A stretch of DNA of 64,000 bases from positions 2,046,001 to 2,110,000 of the forward strand of contig OZ220708.1 of NCBI GenBank assembly GCA_965116595.1, given 5' to 3'. Source of the stretch: G963663315 sp963668255 (GTDB lineage: Bacteria > Pseudomonadota > Gammaproteobacteria > Arenicellales > Poriferihabitantaceae). A program made the position numbers and the translations under genes. The notes beneath the pieces were generated by a model that saw only the letters and a list, made by a program, of their open reading frames with translations, did no database searches and was not told the DNA's origin. Positions 19,795-28,228 of this stretch are shown here, piece after piece (position 1 is the stretch's first letter; every line of letters starts with the position of its first letter).

Positions 19795-19962
19795 CCACCT
19801 GATTGTACCCGGAAGGTTTCCGGTCTACCAAGCTATATCACCTTGAAGGGGTATTGGCAAATACCTGAAAGTGGTATAGTCAACCGGCACAAACTGGTTC
19901 TATTGAAGATTTCAGCTAACGGGTTATCGTACTTTATTGAATCCGATACAAACAGGTCAGTC

Positions 19963-21342
19963 ATGAACAGAGAAGTAGAGAATATCGACAGCGCCGGGGT
20001 TGTCAGCATAGACAGGGCACATGTATGGCACCACCTTACCCAGCACAAGCCGATGCAGGAAGGGGCGCCGATGGTGATGGTGGAAGGGCAGGGACTACGG
20101 CTCAGGGATGTCGATGGCAAGGAGTATCTCGATGCCGTTTCCGGAGGAGTGTGGACCGTTAATGTCGGTTATGGCCGTGAGCGCATTGCCAACGCGGTCA
20201 GGGATCAACTGGTGAAGATGTGCTATTACGCCAATACCATCGGCAATGTTCCAGGCGCCCGATTTGCCGAAATGCTGATTGACAAAATGCCGGGGTTGAA
20301 CCGGGTCTACTATTCAAATTCCGGATCGGAGGCCAATGAAAAGGGATTCAAACTGGTTCGTCAGCTTGCGGCGCTTAAAAATGATGGCAGGAAACACAAG
20401 ACCATATTCCGTGATCGTGATTATCACGGCACTACGATTACCGCCCTGAGCGCAACCGGACAGATTCAGCGCAAGGATCAATACGGCCCGTTTACCCCGG
20501 GATTCGTCTCATTCCCGGATTGTCTGGCTTATCATGCGAAAAATGGCGATGACCCGGATTACGGGGTGCAGGCAGCCCGGGAACTGGAACGGGTGATCTT
20601 AAGGGAAGGGCCGGACACCGTGGGCTCGGTTATTCTTGAACCGATTACCGCGGGGGGCGGGGTGATTACGCCCCCGGAAGGTTATTTCGAGACCATTCAG
20701 GAAATCTGTACCCGCTACGGGGTGCTGATTCACATGGATGAGGTGGTGTGCGGCATGGGACGTACCGGCAAGTGGTTCGGGTACCAGCATTATCCTGTCA
20801 AGCCTGACATTGTAACCATGGCCAAGGGTGTGGCCAGCGGCTATGCCGCGATTTCCTGCACTGTAACGACGGAAGAACTGTTCGCCGAATTCCTCGCCGG
20901 ACCGGATCAGGTGATGCACTATTTCCGTGATATCAGCACCTTTGGCGGTTGTGCCGGCGGACCCGCTGCGGCGGTGGAAAACATGCGTATCATTGAAGAG
21001 GAAAATCTGCTCGACAATGTAACCAGGATGGGAGATTACCTGATGGATCAGCTTTTCGGGCTGATGGACAAACATGACATTATTGGCGACGTCAGGGGCA
21101 AGGGCCTGTTTGTCGGCGCTGAACTTGTCAAGGACCGCAAGACCCGCGAGCCTGTAGAGGAGCGTGTGGTTGCGGATGTCGTTGCCGACTGTTTGCGCCA
21201 GGGCGTGATGATCGGGCGTACCAGCCGCAGTTTTGTCGAATACAACAATACGCTGTGCTTGAGTCCCGCCCTGATCTGCACCAGGGATGACATCGATGAA
21301 ATCGTCGCCGCTATCGACAACGCGCTTGTGCGTGTCGGTTGA
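19963..21342 (+). CDS. tpa: Class III aminotransferase, taurine--pyruvate aminotransferase type
   Basis: 459 residues from the ATG at 19963. The open frame extends further upstream, but that part is antisense to uvrD and is not used. The PLP lysine is K288 (MAKGVASGY), with D259 in HMDEVVCGMGR and a PLP-phosphate motif SNSGSEANE (118-126). The segments VWHHLTQHKP, LDAVSGGVWTVNVGYGR, RDRDYHGTTI and FRDISTFGGC match taurine-pyruvate aminotransferase (Tpa), which converts taurine and pyruvate to sulfoacetaldehyde and alanine. The usual partner sulfoacetaldehyde acetyltransferase (Xsc) is not in the window, so a related omega-aminotransferase activity cannot be excluded. Confidence 0.8.
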   Translation: MNREVENIDSAGVVSIDRAHVWHHLTQHKPMQEGAPMVMVEGQGLRLRDVDGKEYLDAVSGGVWTVNVGYGRERIANAVRDQLVKMCYYANTIGNVPGARFAEMLIDKMPGLNRVYYSNSGSEANEKGFKLVRQLAALKNDGRKHKTIFRDRDYHGTTITALSATGQIQRKDQYGPFTPGFVSFPDCLAYHAKNGDDPDYGVQAARELERVILREGPDTVGSVILEPITAGGGVITPPEGYFETIQEICTRYGVLIHMDEVVCGMGRTGKWFGYQHYPVKPDIVTMAKGVASGYAAISCTVTTEELFAEFLAGPDQVMHYFRDISTFGGCAGGPAAAVENMRIIEEENLLDNVTRMGDYLMDQLFGLMDKHDIIGDVRGKGLFVGAELVKDRKTREPVEERVVADVVADCLRQGVMIGRTSRSFVEYNNTLCLSPALICTRDDIDEIVAAIDNALVRVG

Positions 21343-21380
21343 AGTGCCCGGTCGGGGAGCGCCTGAAATCCGGGTGAGAG

Positions 21381-21457
21381 TGGTGGCTACGCCCTGATTC
21401 GAACAGGGGACCCCATCATTATGAGTGATGTGCTCTAACCAGCTGAGCTACGTAGCC
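21381..21457 (-). tRNA. metT: tRNA-Met (CAT), elongator
   Basis: Minus strand, 77 nt with CCA encoded. Acceptor GGCTACG pairs with CGTAGCC. The anticodon loop CTCATAA has CAT at 21423-21421. The D-arm and anticodon arm match elongator tRNA-Met (GGCTACGTAGCTCAG...), not the initiator. It sits alone between tpa and the PqqD-like operon. Confidence 0.97.
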
Positions 21458-21653
21458 ATATCTTACGGAACACCTCAAGACTGCCCGGTGAAGTGGGGTT
21501 GCGGAGCGTACCGCAATCGGAAGGACGACGCAATAACCATTGACATGATTTGCGGGTGATAGTACCCTGCGACCGCTGTCCGGGAGACTCGATCGTCAGA
21601 CAAAACGGGGTCATTTACAGTGGCCTGCCAATATAAATTTTGATGATTTGTTT

Positions 21654-21682
21654 TTGCTTTTTTATTAGGCGGACACTATAAT
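21654..21682 (+). promoter_or_regulatory. Sigma70-type promoter for the PqqD-HprK-like operon
   Basis: TTGCTT (21654-21659) and consensus TATAAT (21677-21682) are 17 bases apart. Transcription would begin near 21689, about 80 bases before the first gene. Confidence 0.7.
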
Positions 21683-21769
21683 CCGCTCATCTGGATCGCT
21701 CGAATTTAACCGTGACCGCACTCCCGTTTCAGTTTTCGGGATTGGCAGTAACCTCCTGTTTACCTGATA

Positions 21770-22054
21770 ATGACAAACGCAATGTACAACAAGACCCCCA
21801 ATACTGTGCCCGGCTTCGAGCTTGAGGAAATCGACGGGGAACTGCTATTGTATTCTCCGGAATTAAACCGCTCGATCCACATGAATTCGACTGCTTCGAT
21901 TATCTGGCGATTGTGCGATGGAAGAATGACAATTGCAGAACTGATTGAATTGCTGACCAGCGCTTTTCCGGAAAGCGAAGACGCTATCGAACAGGATGTA
22001 ACCGATACCATTGACCTGCTGGTCCAGCATAATGCCGTTCAACTGATCGGTTAA
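21770..22054 (+). CDS. PqqD-family peptide-chaperone-like protein (HPr-rel-A system type)
   Basis: 94 residues; an alternative ATG at 21782 would give 90. The sequence follows the PqqD/RRE fold: PGFELEEIDGELLLYSPE (beta strands), then HMNSTASIIWRLCDG and MTIAELIELL, ending in a helix (DVTDTIDLLVQHNAVQLI). PqqD-fold proteins bind leader peptides and hand them to modifying enzymes. It is the first gene of a three-gene operon with an HprK-like kinase (18 bases downstream) and a nucleotidyltransferase, a combination annotated in databases as the HPr-rel-A system. No radical SAM enzyme or precursor-peptide gene is next to it. Confidence 0.8.
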   Translation: MTNAMYNKTPNTVPGFELEEIDGELLLYSPELNRSIHMNSTASIIWRLCDGRMTIAELIELLTSAFPESEDAIEQDVTDTIDLLVQHNAVQLIG

Positions 22055-22072
22055 CCGGTCCCCGCTTTGCCT

Positions 22073-22909
22073 ATGGACAGAAGGGAAATATCATTTGACG
22101 GGCACAAGGTAACAGTCGAATTCATGCATACGGAAGCCAGCGACCTGCTGGCGTTTCTGTTTTCTGATCTGTCAGAGGAAACCGACAACAAAAGTAATGC
22201 GACGTTCCTGATCGAGAAGGAAGAAGATTCAGGGCATGACAACTGGAAACTGTCACGGGACGGCAAATCGCTTTGTACCGGCGAATGTATCGCCGGACTC
22301 GGCGTTATCCTGATGGGTGATGTCCTGTTTCATCTGATTTGCGACAACCGCAAGGGACTGGCAATCCATGCAGGACTGGTTTCCGACGACAATGGCAGCA
22401 TTTTGATTCCCGGAGTCAGCGGTTCCGGGAAAACCTCGGTGACGACCTGGCTGGTGACCTGCGGCATGCACTATCACACCGATGAACTGGTGACCATCGA
22501 CCTTGCGACTGGCGCAGCAAAGGCGTTCACCCGGCCACTCAATATAAAATCCGATGGTGTGCCGGCGATTCAATCAATCATCGATCTGGATGCAACCAGG
22601 GAACAGCTCAGAATTTCCACGGGGGTAACCATGATTCCCCATCGACTGGTGAATCCAGATTTCAAAACCGAATTTCCTGATATCAGTAATATTATATTCC
22701 CCAGGTATATCGGCGATGCCGAGCCGGGCCTGGTCAAATTGTCCGGGGCGGAAGCAGGACTTGAACTGATGCGAAGCAATGTCATCGCCAGAAACCTGCC
22801 TGCACATGGATTCAATGAGGTCACCAGGCTGGTCAGGAATATCCCTGCCTACCGTGTTCGCTACCGGCATTACGACGACCTGCCCGCGTTGATGGGGCAA
22901 ATCCATTAA
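22073..22909 (+). CDS. HprK-related kinase (HPr-rel-A type)
   Basis: 278 residues from the ATG at 22073; a TTG six bases earlier is less likely. The P-loop GVSGSGKT is at 114-121, preceded by AIHAGLVSDDNGSILIP, as in HPr kinase-like proteins. The following YHTDELVTID supplies the acidic residues that take the place of the HprK catalytic/metal site. The C-terminal half is unlike true HPr kinase. No HPr or PTS gene is nearby, so the target is probably not HPr. Relatives phosphorylate the C-terminus of lasso peptides or are of unknown role next to glycan genes. It lies between the PqqD-like protein and a nucleotidyltransferase. Confidence 0.8.
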   Translation: MDRREISFDGHKVTVEFMHTEASDLLAFLFSDLSEETDNKSNATFLIEKEEDSGHDNWKLSRDGKSLCTGECIAGLGVILMGDVLFHLICDNRKGLAIHAGLVSDDNGSILIPGVSGSGKTSVTTWLVTCGMHYHTDELVTIDLATGAAKAFTRPLNIKSDGVPAIQSIIDLDATREQLRISTGVTMIPHRLVNPDFKTEFPDISNIIFPRYIGDAEPGLVKLSGAEAGLELMRSNVIARNLPAHGFNEVTRLVRNIPAYRVRYRHYDDLPALMGQIH

Positions 22910-23005
22910 GCCGCCCATCCGGGCCTGAAATGATGGATGCGGATTCTCTCTGGACAGGCACAGTGGTCTGTCCCTGCGATAGTACGCCTGAAGCGACGCA
23001 CGAGA

Positions 23006-24115
23006 ATGAATGACCATACCACTTTGTTGCGGTGCTGTTGCCGACTTGATCTGGACACGGCGGTCAGGGAGCGATTCAGGCAATCGGCTCTTGAAATCGA
23101 GGATTGGGATTCCCTGATCAGGGAAGCGGAATCCCACGCGCTCAGCAATCTGCTGTATACGCACCTGTTATCCTGTGACATCGCGATTCCCGATCAGGCC
23201 GGAATCATGTTCAAGGCGGTAACGGCGAAACATCAGCGCGTAAACCGTGAACGCTTGAATGCATTGAATCAAATTCTGGACAAATTCGCACAAAACGAGA
23301 TCGAGACCATACTGCTGAAAGGGATGGCATTGATCAACTGCCTGTATTCGAATCCGTATCAACGTCCGATGGGAGATATCGACATCCTGGTTTCGGCGTC
23401 CAAAGCCATTATGGCGCAACAGTTACTGCGGGAGATCGGTTATAGCGCAAGAGACCGGAATCAGGGGTATCTGTATGACCACCACCACTTGCCTACTGCA
23501 TCCCGGATCAGCAATGGCACGGTCATTCAGGTCGAGATTCACCACAACGCCCTGTCGGGGGATGCAACTTCCAGCATGTCTTTCGACGATGTTTTCGCCA
23601 GTGCAAACCCGATAGAGGTGAATGGCAGGCATTGTCTTACCCTGGGTCATCACGACATGCTGAAACATCTGTGTCACCATACCTTCGAGCCCTGCGACCG
23701 GATAAAACTTGGGGCGGTTGCCGATATCTACGGATATGCCACACGGTATTTCGATCAGATAGACTGGTCCTGGCTCAAGGAAAAACAACCTCATGTCACC
23801 AACACCCTGCGGTGCCTGCATTTCCTGTCTCCGTTGCCGGTGATGCTGGCCGAAAACTTAAGCGCTCCGACCGTCAGCGCTCCGGCCGGTGTCGGCAATG
23901 GATTTCCAACGTTATCGAGCCTGGATAACAGCGCCGGGCCGCTGTCCGCCAGATTGGACAGACTGCTGAATTGTTCGGACTGGTGGCGGCATATTTATTA
24001 TGTCGTACCCCCGGAACGCAGCTTGACGCTGGTCAGGTTAGTCCGGCACCCGGCGAGAATCATTTACTGGCTGACCCGGCGATTACTGGCTAAATTCCGC
24101 AGTTCCCGCCAATAA
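23006..24115 (+). CDS. Nucleotidyltransferase family protein (PF14907-like)
   Basis: 369 residues from the ATG at 23006. The nucleotidyltransferase signature is LLKGMALINCLY followed by RPMGDIDILVS (about residues 95-130), in which the two Asp residues are metal ligands. A conserved HHxL...EIHH-type stretch and LTLGHHDMLKHLCHHTF follow, with many histidines. It is the third gene of the PqqD-HprK-like operon. Members of this family are found with HprK-like kinases in lasso-peptide and polysaccharide loci, where they may add a nucleotide or phosphate to the kinase product. The 3' end overlaps the convergent glycosyltransferase gene by 26 bases. Confidence 0.8.
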   Translation: MNDHTTLLRCCCRLDLDTAVRERFRQSALEIEDWDSLIREAESHALSNLLYTHLLSCDIAIPDQAGIMFKAVTAKHQRVNRERLNALNQILDKFAQNEIETILLKGMALINCLYSNPYQRPMGDIDILVSASKAIMAQQLLREIGYSARDRNQGYLYDHHHLPTASRISNGTVIQVEIHHNALSGDATSSMSFDDVFASANPIEVNGRHCLTLGHHDMLKHLCHHTFEPCDRIKLGAVADIYGYATRYFDQIDWSWLKEKQPHVTNTLRCLHFLSPLPVMLAENLSAPTVSAPAGVGNGFPTLSSLDNSAGPLSARLDRLLNCSDWWRHIYYVVPPERSLTLVRLVRHPARIIYWLTRRLLAKFRSSRQ

Positions 24116-25244
24116 GCGCCTGATAGACAGCCAGGGTCTGTTCGCACATTCGCTCTTCGGTGAATTGGTCACGATAAATCCGTTGCCCTTGAAGGCCGAA
24201 CTCGCGGCGCAGGTCTTCATCGTCAATCAACCGGGTCAGTTTCCCGCTTAATGCCCCCGCATCCCCCCTGCCTGCCAGAAACCCGGAAACGCCATCCGAT
24301 ACCACTTCCCTGACTCCTCCGACATCGGTAGCCACGACTGCCAGGCCGGCGCTCATCGCTTCGAGGATGGCCAGCGGCAACCCTTCGTAATCCGAGCTCA
24401 GCACGAAGATGTCGGCGTCGGCAAAGTAAGGGTCAACCTGTGAGCTTTCGGCAAAGGTTACCCGGTCAGCCAACCCGTGGCGATTCACCGATTCTTCCAG
24501 CCCGGGTCGAAGCTGCCCGCTGCCGACAATGGTCAGGCTGAAATCACGTTCGATCATCGACACGGCTTTGATCAGGAGGCGCTGGTTTTTTGGTCTTTCC
24601 AGCCGCCCTACATGCAACAGCCTGACCGGTTTGTCAGCGCCTTGTCGTGTCTTCCCTTCAACCTGAAGGGACCGCGCCCCGTTCCTGATCAGCCAGCTTC
24701 GGTCGTTGCCAGGCACGCCGCTGCCGATTACCCCATACTTCCTGGCCAGCCGGTAATCGTACCCGGATACCGCAATGATTCCGTCACCGAATCTGGCCAT
24801 GACCCACTCAATTATCAAACCATAACTTCTGCGTACCAGGCCGCTGCCTTCGGTAAATGCCCAGCCATGGGCGGTGAACAGGGATTTGAGTTTGACGGAC
24901 CTGGAAGCCAGCCGACCGATCACCCCCGACTTTGAAGAGTGCAGATGGACAAGGTCAGGGTTCTGCCGCGCCAGGATCCGCTTTAATGCCCGAAAGCATC
25001 TGAGGTCGTTCAATGGTGATATCGGCCTTTTCAGGTGAGGGACGACAATGGTTTCAACCCCCATTTTATCGGCCTGGGTGATCAGATATCCCGCTTCTCC
25101 GCAGCCCAGTGTAAAGCGTATTTGATGTCGCAGATGCCGGATCAGGCTGAGGACATGGTTCTGTGCGCCACCGGCATCACCTCTGGTGATCAGGATAAAA
25201 ACATGCGGAAGCCGCATGACCTCCGAGCCATTGTTATGTTGCAA
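24090..25244 (-). CDS. Glycosyltransferase family 4 protein
   Basis: 384 residues; a second possible start (MRLPHVF) lies at 25217. The N-terminal Rossmann domain has the acceptor-side motif RGDAGGAQNHVLSLIRHL. The C-terminal half carries the GT4 signature LLHVGRLERPKNQRLLIKA and the donor site SSDYEGLPLAILEAMSAGL (E-x7-E). The enzyme transfers a sugar from a nucleotide donor, retaining configuration, and acts at the inner face of the membrane. The substrate is unknown. It is convergent with the nucleotidyltransferase gene (26-base overlap) and may serve the same surface-glycan pathway. Confidence 0.88.
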   Translation of the reverse strand: MQHNNGSEVMRLPHVFILITRGDAGGAQNHVLSLIRHLRHQIRFTLGCGEAGYLITQADKMGVETIVVPHLKRPISPLNDLRCFRALKRILARQNPDLVHLHSSKSGVIGRLASRSVKLKSLFTAHGWAFTEGSGLVRRSYGLIIEWVMARFGDGIIAVSGYDYRLARKYGVIGSGVPGNDRSWLIRNGARSLQVEGKTRQGADKPVRLLHVGRLERPKNQRLLIKAVSMIERDFSLTIVGSGQLRPGLEESVNRHGLADRVTFAESSQVDPYFADADIFVLSSDYEGLPLAILEAMSAGLAVVATDVGGVREVVSDGVSGFLAGRGDAGALSGKLTRLIDDEDLRREFGLQGQRIYRDQFTEERMCEQTLAVYQALIGGNCGI

Positions 25245-25304
25245 TTGCCTTTTAGCTGAACTGTAGGAGTCTGAACCATGCAGATGGAATTTCTGCGATT
25301 GAAA

Positions 25305-26453
25305 TCATACCACACCTTCAACTTTTTGCTCTTGAATTGCCCGTACGGTCAGAACGACCCCTCCCCGGCGAATATTATATGACTGCTTCACGAACGGACT
25401 GATGATAAAATTTTCACCGTTTGGATACCATTTGCGAAATACCTGAATACTGGCCGGATTCAATTTGTCAGGGTTGATCTTGCATTCAAATGTGTCAACC
25501 CGGTCGCTCCCTTTTCGTACCACAAAGTCTATCTCTCGATGAGATTTATCCTGCCAATAGAAAATATCATCATCAGCGTAGCGAAAGCGCAAGCTGTCCA
25601 GCACCAAATGCTCCCACAGTATTCCCCTGTCATCGTCCCGAATACTGTTCCAGCCTTTTTCAAAGGTGACAAAACCAGTATCAAAGGCATAACATTTTGG
25701 ACGACTCACGATTTCCCGCCTGCCACCGCCATGAAAGGGTGGCAGCAGATGCACCGCATGGGCAATTTGCATTGCATCAACATGAGAGATTACTGTAGGG
25801 CGTGTGATTGATTCGATGCTGTTTGCCATTTGTGTGTAGTCCAACAGGCCGCCACTTTGCCGTAACAATAATCGAAACAAGGCCAAAAACCCCTGCCGAT
25901 TACGAAAACCAAAAAGCTCCTGAATATCACGCGCATAAAAACTGTCAATCCATTCGTTAAAAAATCCAGGGCTTTTCTGATTTGATAAAAGTAACTCAGG
26001 TAAGCCACCGTGTAACAAGCGATGATCCAGACTGGGTCTGCCAAAGGTTTTGGCGCATTCCTCCCACAACACAGGGCACAAGAACATGGTTTGTTTACGG
26101 CCCGTGAGAGAATCCCGAAATTTACCAGTTGCCGCCAGCGTTGAAGAGCCTGTTGCCAGTATTTTCAACTGAGGAAATTCATCGGCAGCAATTTTTAACA
26201 GCAAACTTGGGTCGGGCAGACGGTGTACTTCATCAAAAATCAATACCTGATTATCCGAATGCTCATGCAGGAACAATTCAGGGTCTTCCAGGGACCTTAC
26301 TACAGAAGGAAGGTCACAATTCATGTAAGTTGCACTGGGTAACATTTGGGTCAGTGTGGTTTTACCGACCCGACGCACACCAGATAACCAGACAACAGAC
26401 CTTCTCTGCCATGCCTGGCATAGCTTTTCCAGCCACAAGTTACGCTTCACCAT
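25305..26453 (-). CDS. AAA+ ATPase with DUF4143 C-terminal domain
   Basis: 382 residues. Walker A GVRRVGKT is at 25-32 and Walker B VLIFDEVHRLP at 70-80, followed by sensor 1 LATGSS. The C-terminal half has the DUF4143 pattern ending in a PD-(D/E)XK-like core, HREIDFVVRKG...TFECK. These ATPases are widespread, often transferred between genomes, and frequently sit near toxin-antitoxin genes; their role is not established. Here a VapBC pair begins 275 bases away on the other strand. It is lower in GC than the VapBC pair, so the two probably arrived separately. Confidence 0.88.
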   Translation of the reverse strand: MVKRNLWLEKLCQAWQRRSVVWLSGVRRVGKTTLTQMLPSATYMNCDLPSVVRSLEDPELFLHEHSDNQVLIFDEVHRLPDPSLLLKIAADEFPQLKILATGSSTLAATGKFRDSLTGRKQTMFLCPVLWEECAKTFGRPSLDHRLLHGGLPELLLSNQKSPGFFNEWIDSFYARDIQELFGFRNRQGFLALFRLLLRQSGGLLDYTQMANSIESITRPTVISHVDAMQIAHAVHLLPPFHGGGRREIVSRPKCYAFDTGFVTFEKGWNSIRDDDRGILWEHLVLDSLRFRYADDDIFYWQDKSHREIDFVVRKGSDRVDTFECKINPDKLNPASIQVFRKWYPNGENFIISPFVKQSYNIRRGGVVLTVRAIQEQKVEGVV

Positions 26454-26554
26454 AAATGTATTTTACATCCAGACGGATAAATGTAAAACATATTTATCAA
26501 TAATTACCATTAGCGGCTGTGGAAGAACTCAATTAACTTTTCTGAAACAAGAAA

Positions 26555-26629
26555 GCCCCAGGGAATCGGCCTCGCTCATGATCTCCAATCCCGGGTTCAG
26601 GACAGGAGCGAGGCATACTGCCATGGGGC
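26555..26629. repeat. Imperfect inverted repeat, possible remnant of a small mobile element
   Basis: GCCCCAGGGAATCGGCCTCG... (26555-26577) and GAGCGAGGCATACTGCCATG... (26606-26629) are partial reverse complements, with GAGCGAGGC at one end and TGGGGC at the other matching across a 28-base centre. It lies in the 274-base gap between the DUF4143 gene and vapB, which otherwise shows nothing. It is too short to code for a transposase. Confidence 0.45.
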
Positions 26630-26727
26630 GGATGAGACCAGAATATTGCACAAAACATCCCGAATCATGCACAATTATCCCTACAACCATGCTTGGCGGC
26701 TGTCGCTGCCTGGTGTATCATTAGTGT

Positions 26728-26931
26728 ATGTCACGCACCAATGTCAATATCGACGATGAGGCCTGCGCCGCGATCATGCGCCGCTACCGGCTGGCATCCA
26801 AGCGCGAGGCGGTCAACCTCGCGTTGCGCATCCTCGCGGGTGAGCCCCTGGGCCTCGACGAGGCCCGGCGCCTACGCGGATCGGGCTGGAAGGGCGATCT
26901 GAACGAGATGCGACGAAGCCGCACAACGTGA
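26728..26931 (+). CDS. vapB: VapB-family antitoxin
   Basis: 67 residues. The N-terminal half (MSRTNVNIDDEACAAIMRRYRLASKREAV, here quoted in part for residues 1-20 and beyond as a ribbon-helix-helix pattern) fits DUF2191/VapB antitoxins, in which a short beta strand and two helices bind the operator. The acidic/basic C-terminal tail (about 40-67) would wrap the toxin. Its stop codon overlaps the GTG start of the PIN toxin, so the pair is translationally coupled. Codon usage is GC-rich compared with neighbours, suggesting horizontal transfer. Confidence 0.88.
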   Translation: MSRTNVNIDDEACAAIMRRYRLASKREAVNLALRILAGEPLGLDEARRLRGSGWKGDLNEMRRSRTT

Positions 26932-27314
26932 TTCTGGTCGATACCTCCGCCTGGGTCGAGTTCCTTCGCGACACCGGCTCGACTATCTGCCATCGCGTCG
27001 ATGCCGAACTCGACGGCGACATTGCGATCTGCGATGCGGTGCGGATGGAAGTACTCGCCGGTGCGCGCGACGAGCGCCACCTCGATGCGCTTCGCCGCCT
27101 GCTCGCGCGAGCGAGCGTTCTTCCTACCGACCCTGCGCACTACGAGGAAGTGGCATCGTTGTTTCGCCGCTGCCGCCGGGAAGGTAAAACCGTGCGCCGG
27201 TTGGTCGACTGTCTGATTGCCGCTGTCGCGATCCGCGCCGATGTGCCGGTGCTGCATTACGACGGAGACTTCGATTTGCTGGCCCGACACACCGAACTGG
27301 ACATCGCAGATTGA
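26928..27314 (+). CDS. vapC: VapC-family PIN-domain ribonuclease toxin
   Basis: 128 residues starting at a GTG that overlaps the antitoxin stop codon. The PIN active site is complete: D5 (MILVDTSAW), E41 (RMEVLAG), D94 (RLVDCLIAA) and the aspartates around D112-D116 (YDGDFD). VapC toxins cut tRNA or rRNA when the antitoxin is lost. The gene is GC-rich, like vapB. No other stability gene is nearby. Confidence 0.93.
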   Translation: MILVDTSAWVEFLRDTGSTICHRVDAELDGDIAICDAVRMEVLAGARDERHLDALRRLLARASVLPTDPAHYEEVASLFRRCRREGKTVRRLVDCLIAAVAIRADVPVLHYDGDFDLLARHTELDIAD

Positions 27315-27343
27315 CTATCTGATATATGTTGAGGAGTGGAAAT

Positions 27344-27430
27344 ATGATTGACGAATACGAGATCAAGTTCGGGCGTTACCAGATTTTGAAACATGATAAC
27401 AAAACTACCACTAGTTTAACTGTCTTTTAA
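27344..27430 (+). CDS. Possible 28-residue peptide
   Basis: A short frame, ATG 27344 to TAA 27428-27430, is preceded by a strong ribosome-binding site (GAGGAG, 8 bases spacing). It begins MIDEYEIKFGRYQILKH and stops 11 bases before the methyltransferase ATG. It may be a real leader-like peptide coupled to the next gene or the truncated 5' end of a lost gene. There is no recognised family. Confidence 0.3.
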   Translation: MIDEYEIKFGRYQILKHDNKTTTSLTVF

Positions 27431-27441
27431 CGCGACTGCTC

Positions 27442-28203
27442 ATGGAAAACAACTACGACAAAACGAATATCGCGTCGATGGAAATGATCTATGGCGAGGG
27501 TTACCTGTCTGCGGGCGGGGATGAGGACGTTGCCCGGATTCTGGACGGTCTTGATGTATCGGGAAAACAGATCCTGGATGCTGGCTGTGGTCTGGGCGGC
27601 GCCGCCGTCACTCTGGCGCGGAACCATGGAGCATGGGTCACCGGGCTGGATATTGACTCAACTGTTCTGGCGCGGGCGAATGAATTGGTGGAAAAGGCAA
27701 ACGTCGGTGACAGGGTCGTTTTGAAACACTTCGAGCCAGGGCCGTTTCCGGTTGAAGACAATGGTTTTGACGTGGTTTATGTTACTGCTGTGACCTGCCA
27801 TGTTGTCGATCTGGTCGGGTTTTTCAAGGATATCCGGCGCGTTCTGAAGCAGGGCGGTGTGGTAGTGGGTCGTGACTGGTTTAAAATCAGCGATAATCGG
27901 CGCTATCGTAGATGGGACGGTCTGTTAAGAGACAAGGGTCTGAATTTTCATTTCGTGGACATGGATACATTCAGGCAGGCTCTGAATGAATCCGGTTTCA
28001 CCAAATCCAGGATAATAGATCGAACGGATTTCATCGCCAGCTTGGCCAGGGATGCGGTGCATCGAGTTGACCATGATCTCGCAGAAGACCTGCGACAGGT
28101 TCTGGGAGAGCAGGGTTATCAGGATTGCCGGAAATGGACTGAAATCAGGGCCGATGCCCTGGCTCATGGTGGAATCGGCCAATCTCAATTCCGGGCTGAA
28201 TAA
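27442..28203 (+). CDS. Class I SAM-dependent methyltransferase, phosphoethanolamine-methyltransferase-like
   Basis: 253 residues. SAM motif I ILDAGCGLGG is at 44-53, followed by GLDID (acidic loop), NVGDRVVLKHFEPGPFP and DVVYVTAVTCHVVD (motif IV-like), then VLKQGGVVVGRD. The opening MEMIYGEGYLSAGG resembles the entry segment of phosphoethanolamine/sarcosine methyltransferases (IFGxGYxSTGG). The actual acceptor is uncertain and could be a small amine, lipid head group or sugar. It stands alone between the VapBC pair and a small secreted-protein gene. Confidence 0.75.
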   Translation: MENNYDKTNIASMEMIYGEGYLSAGGDEDVARILDGLDVSGKQILDAGCGLGGAAVTLARNHGAWVTGLDIDSTVLARANELVEKANVGDRVVLKHFEPGPFPVEDNGFDVVYVTAVTCHVVDLVGFFKDIRRVLKQGGVVVGRDWFKISDNRRYRRWDGLLRDKGLNFHFVDMDTFRQALNESGFTKSRIIDRTDFIASLARDAVHRVDHDLAEDLRQVLGEQGYQDCRKWTEIRADALAHGGIGQSQFRAE

Positions 28204-28228
28204 GCCCCACTCTCCTGCCTTCGCCCGG

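Noticed and set aside
19510..19962. N-terminal extension of the aminotransferase
   Set aside because: The frame is open only because it is antisense to uvrD; the family start matches the ATG at 19963.
26454..26727. Insertion sequence between the DUF4143 gene and vapB
   Set aside because: Only a short imperfect inverted repeat is seen; there is no transposase frame or target duplication.
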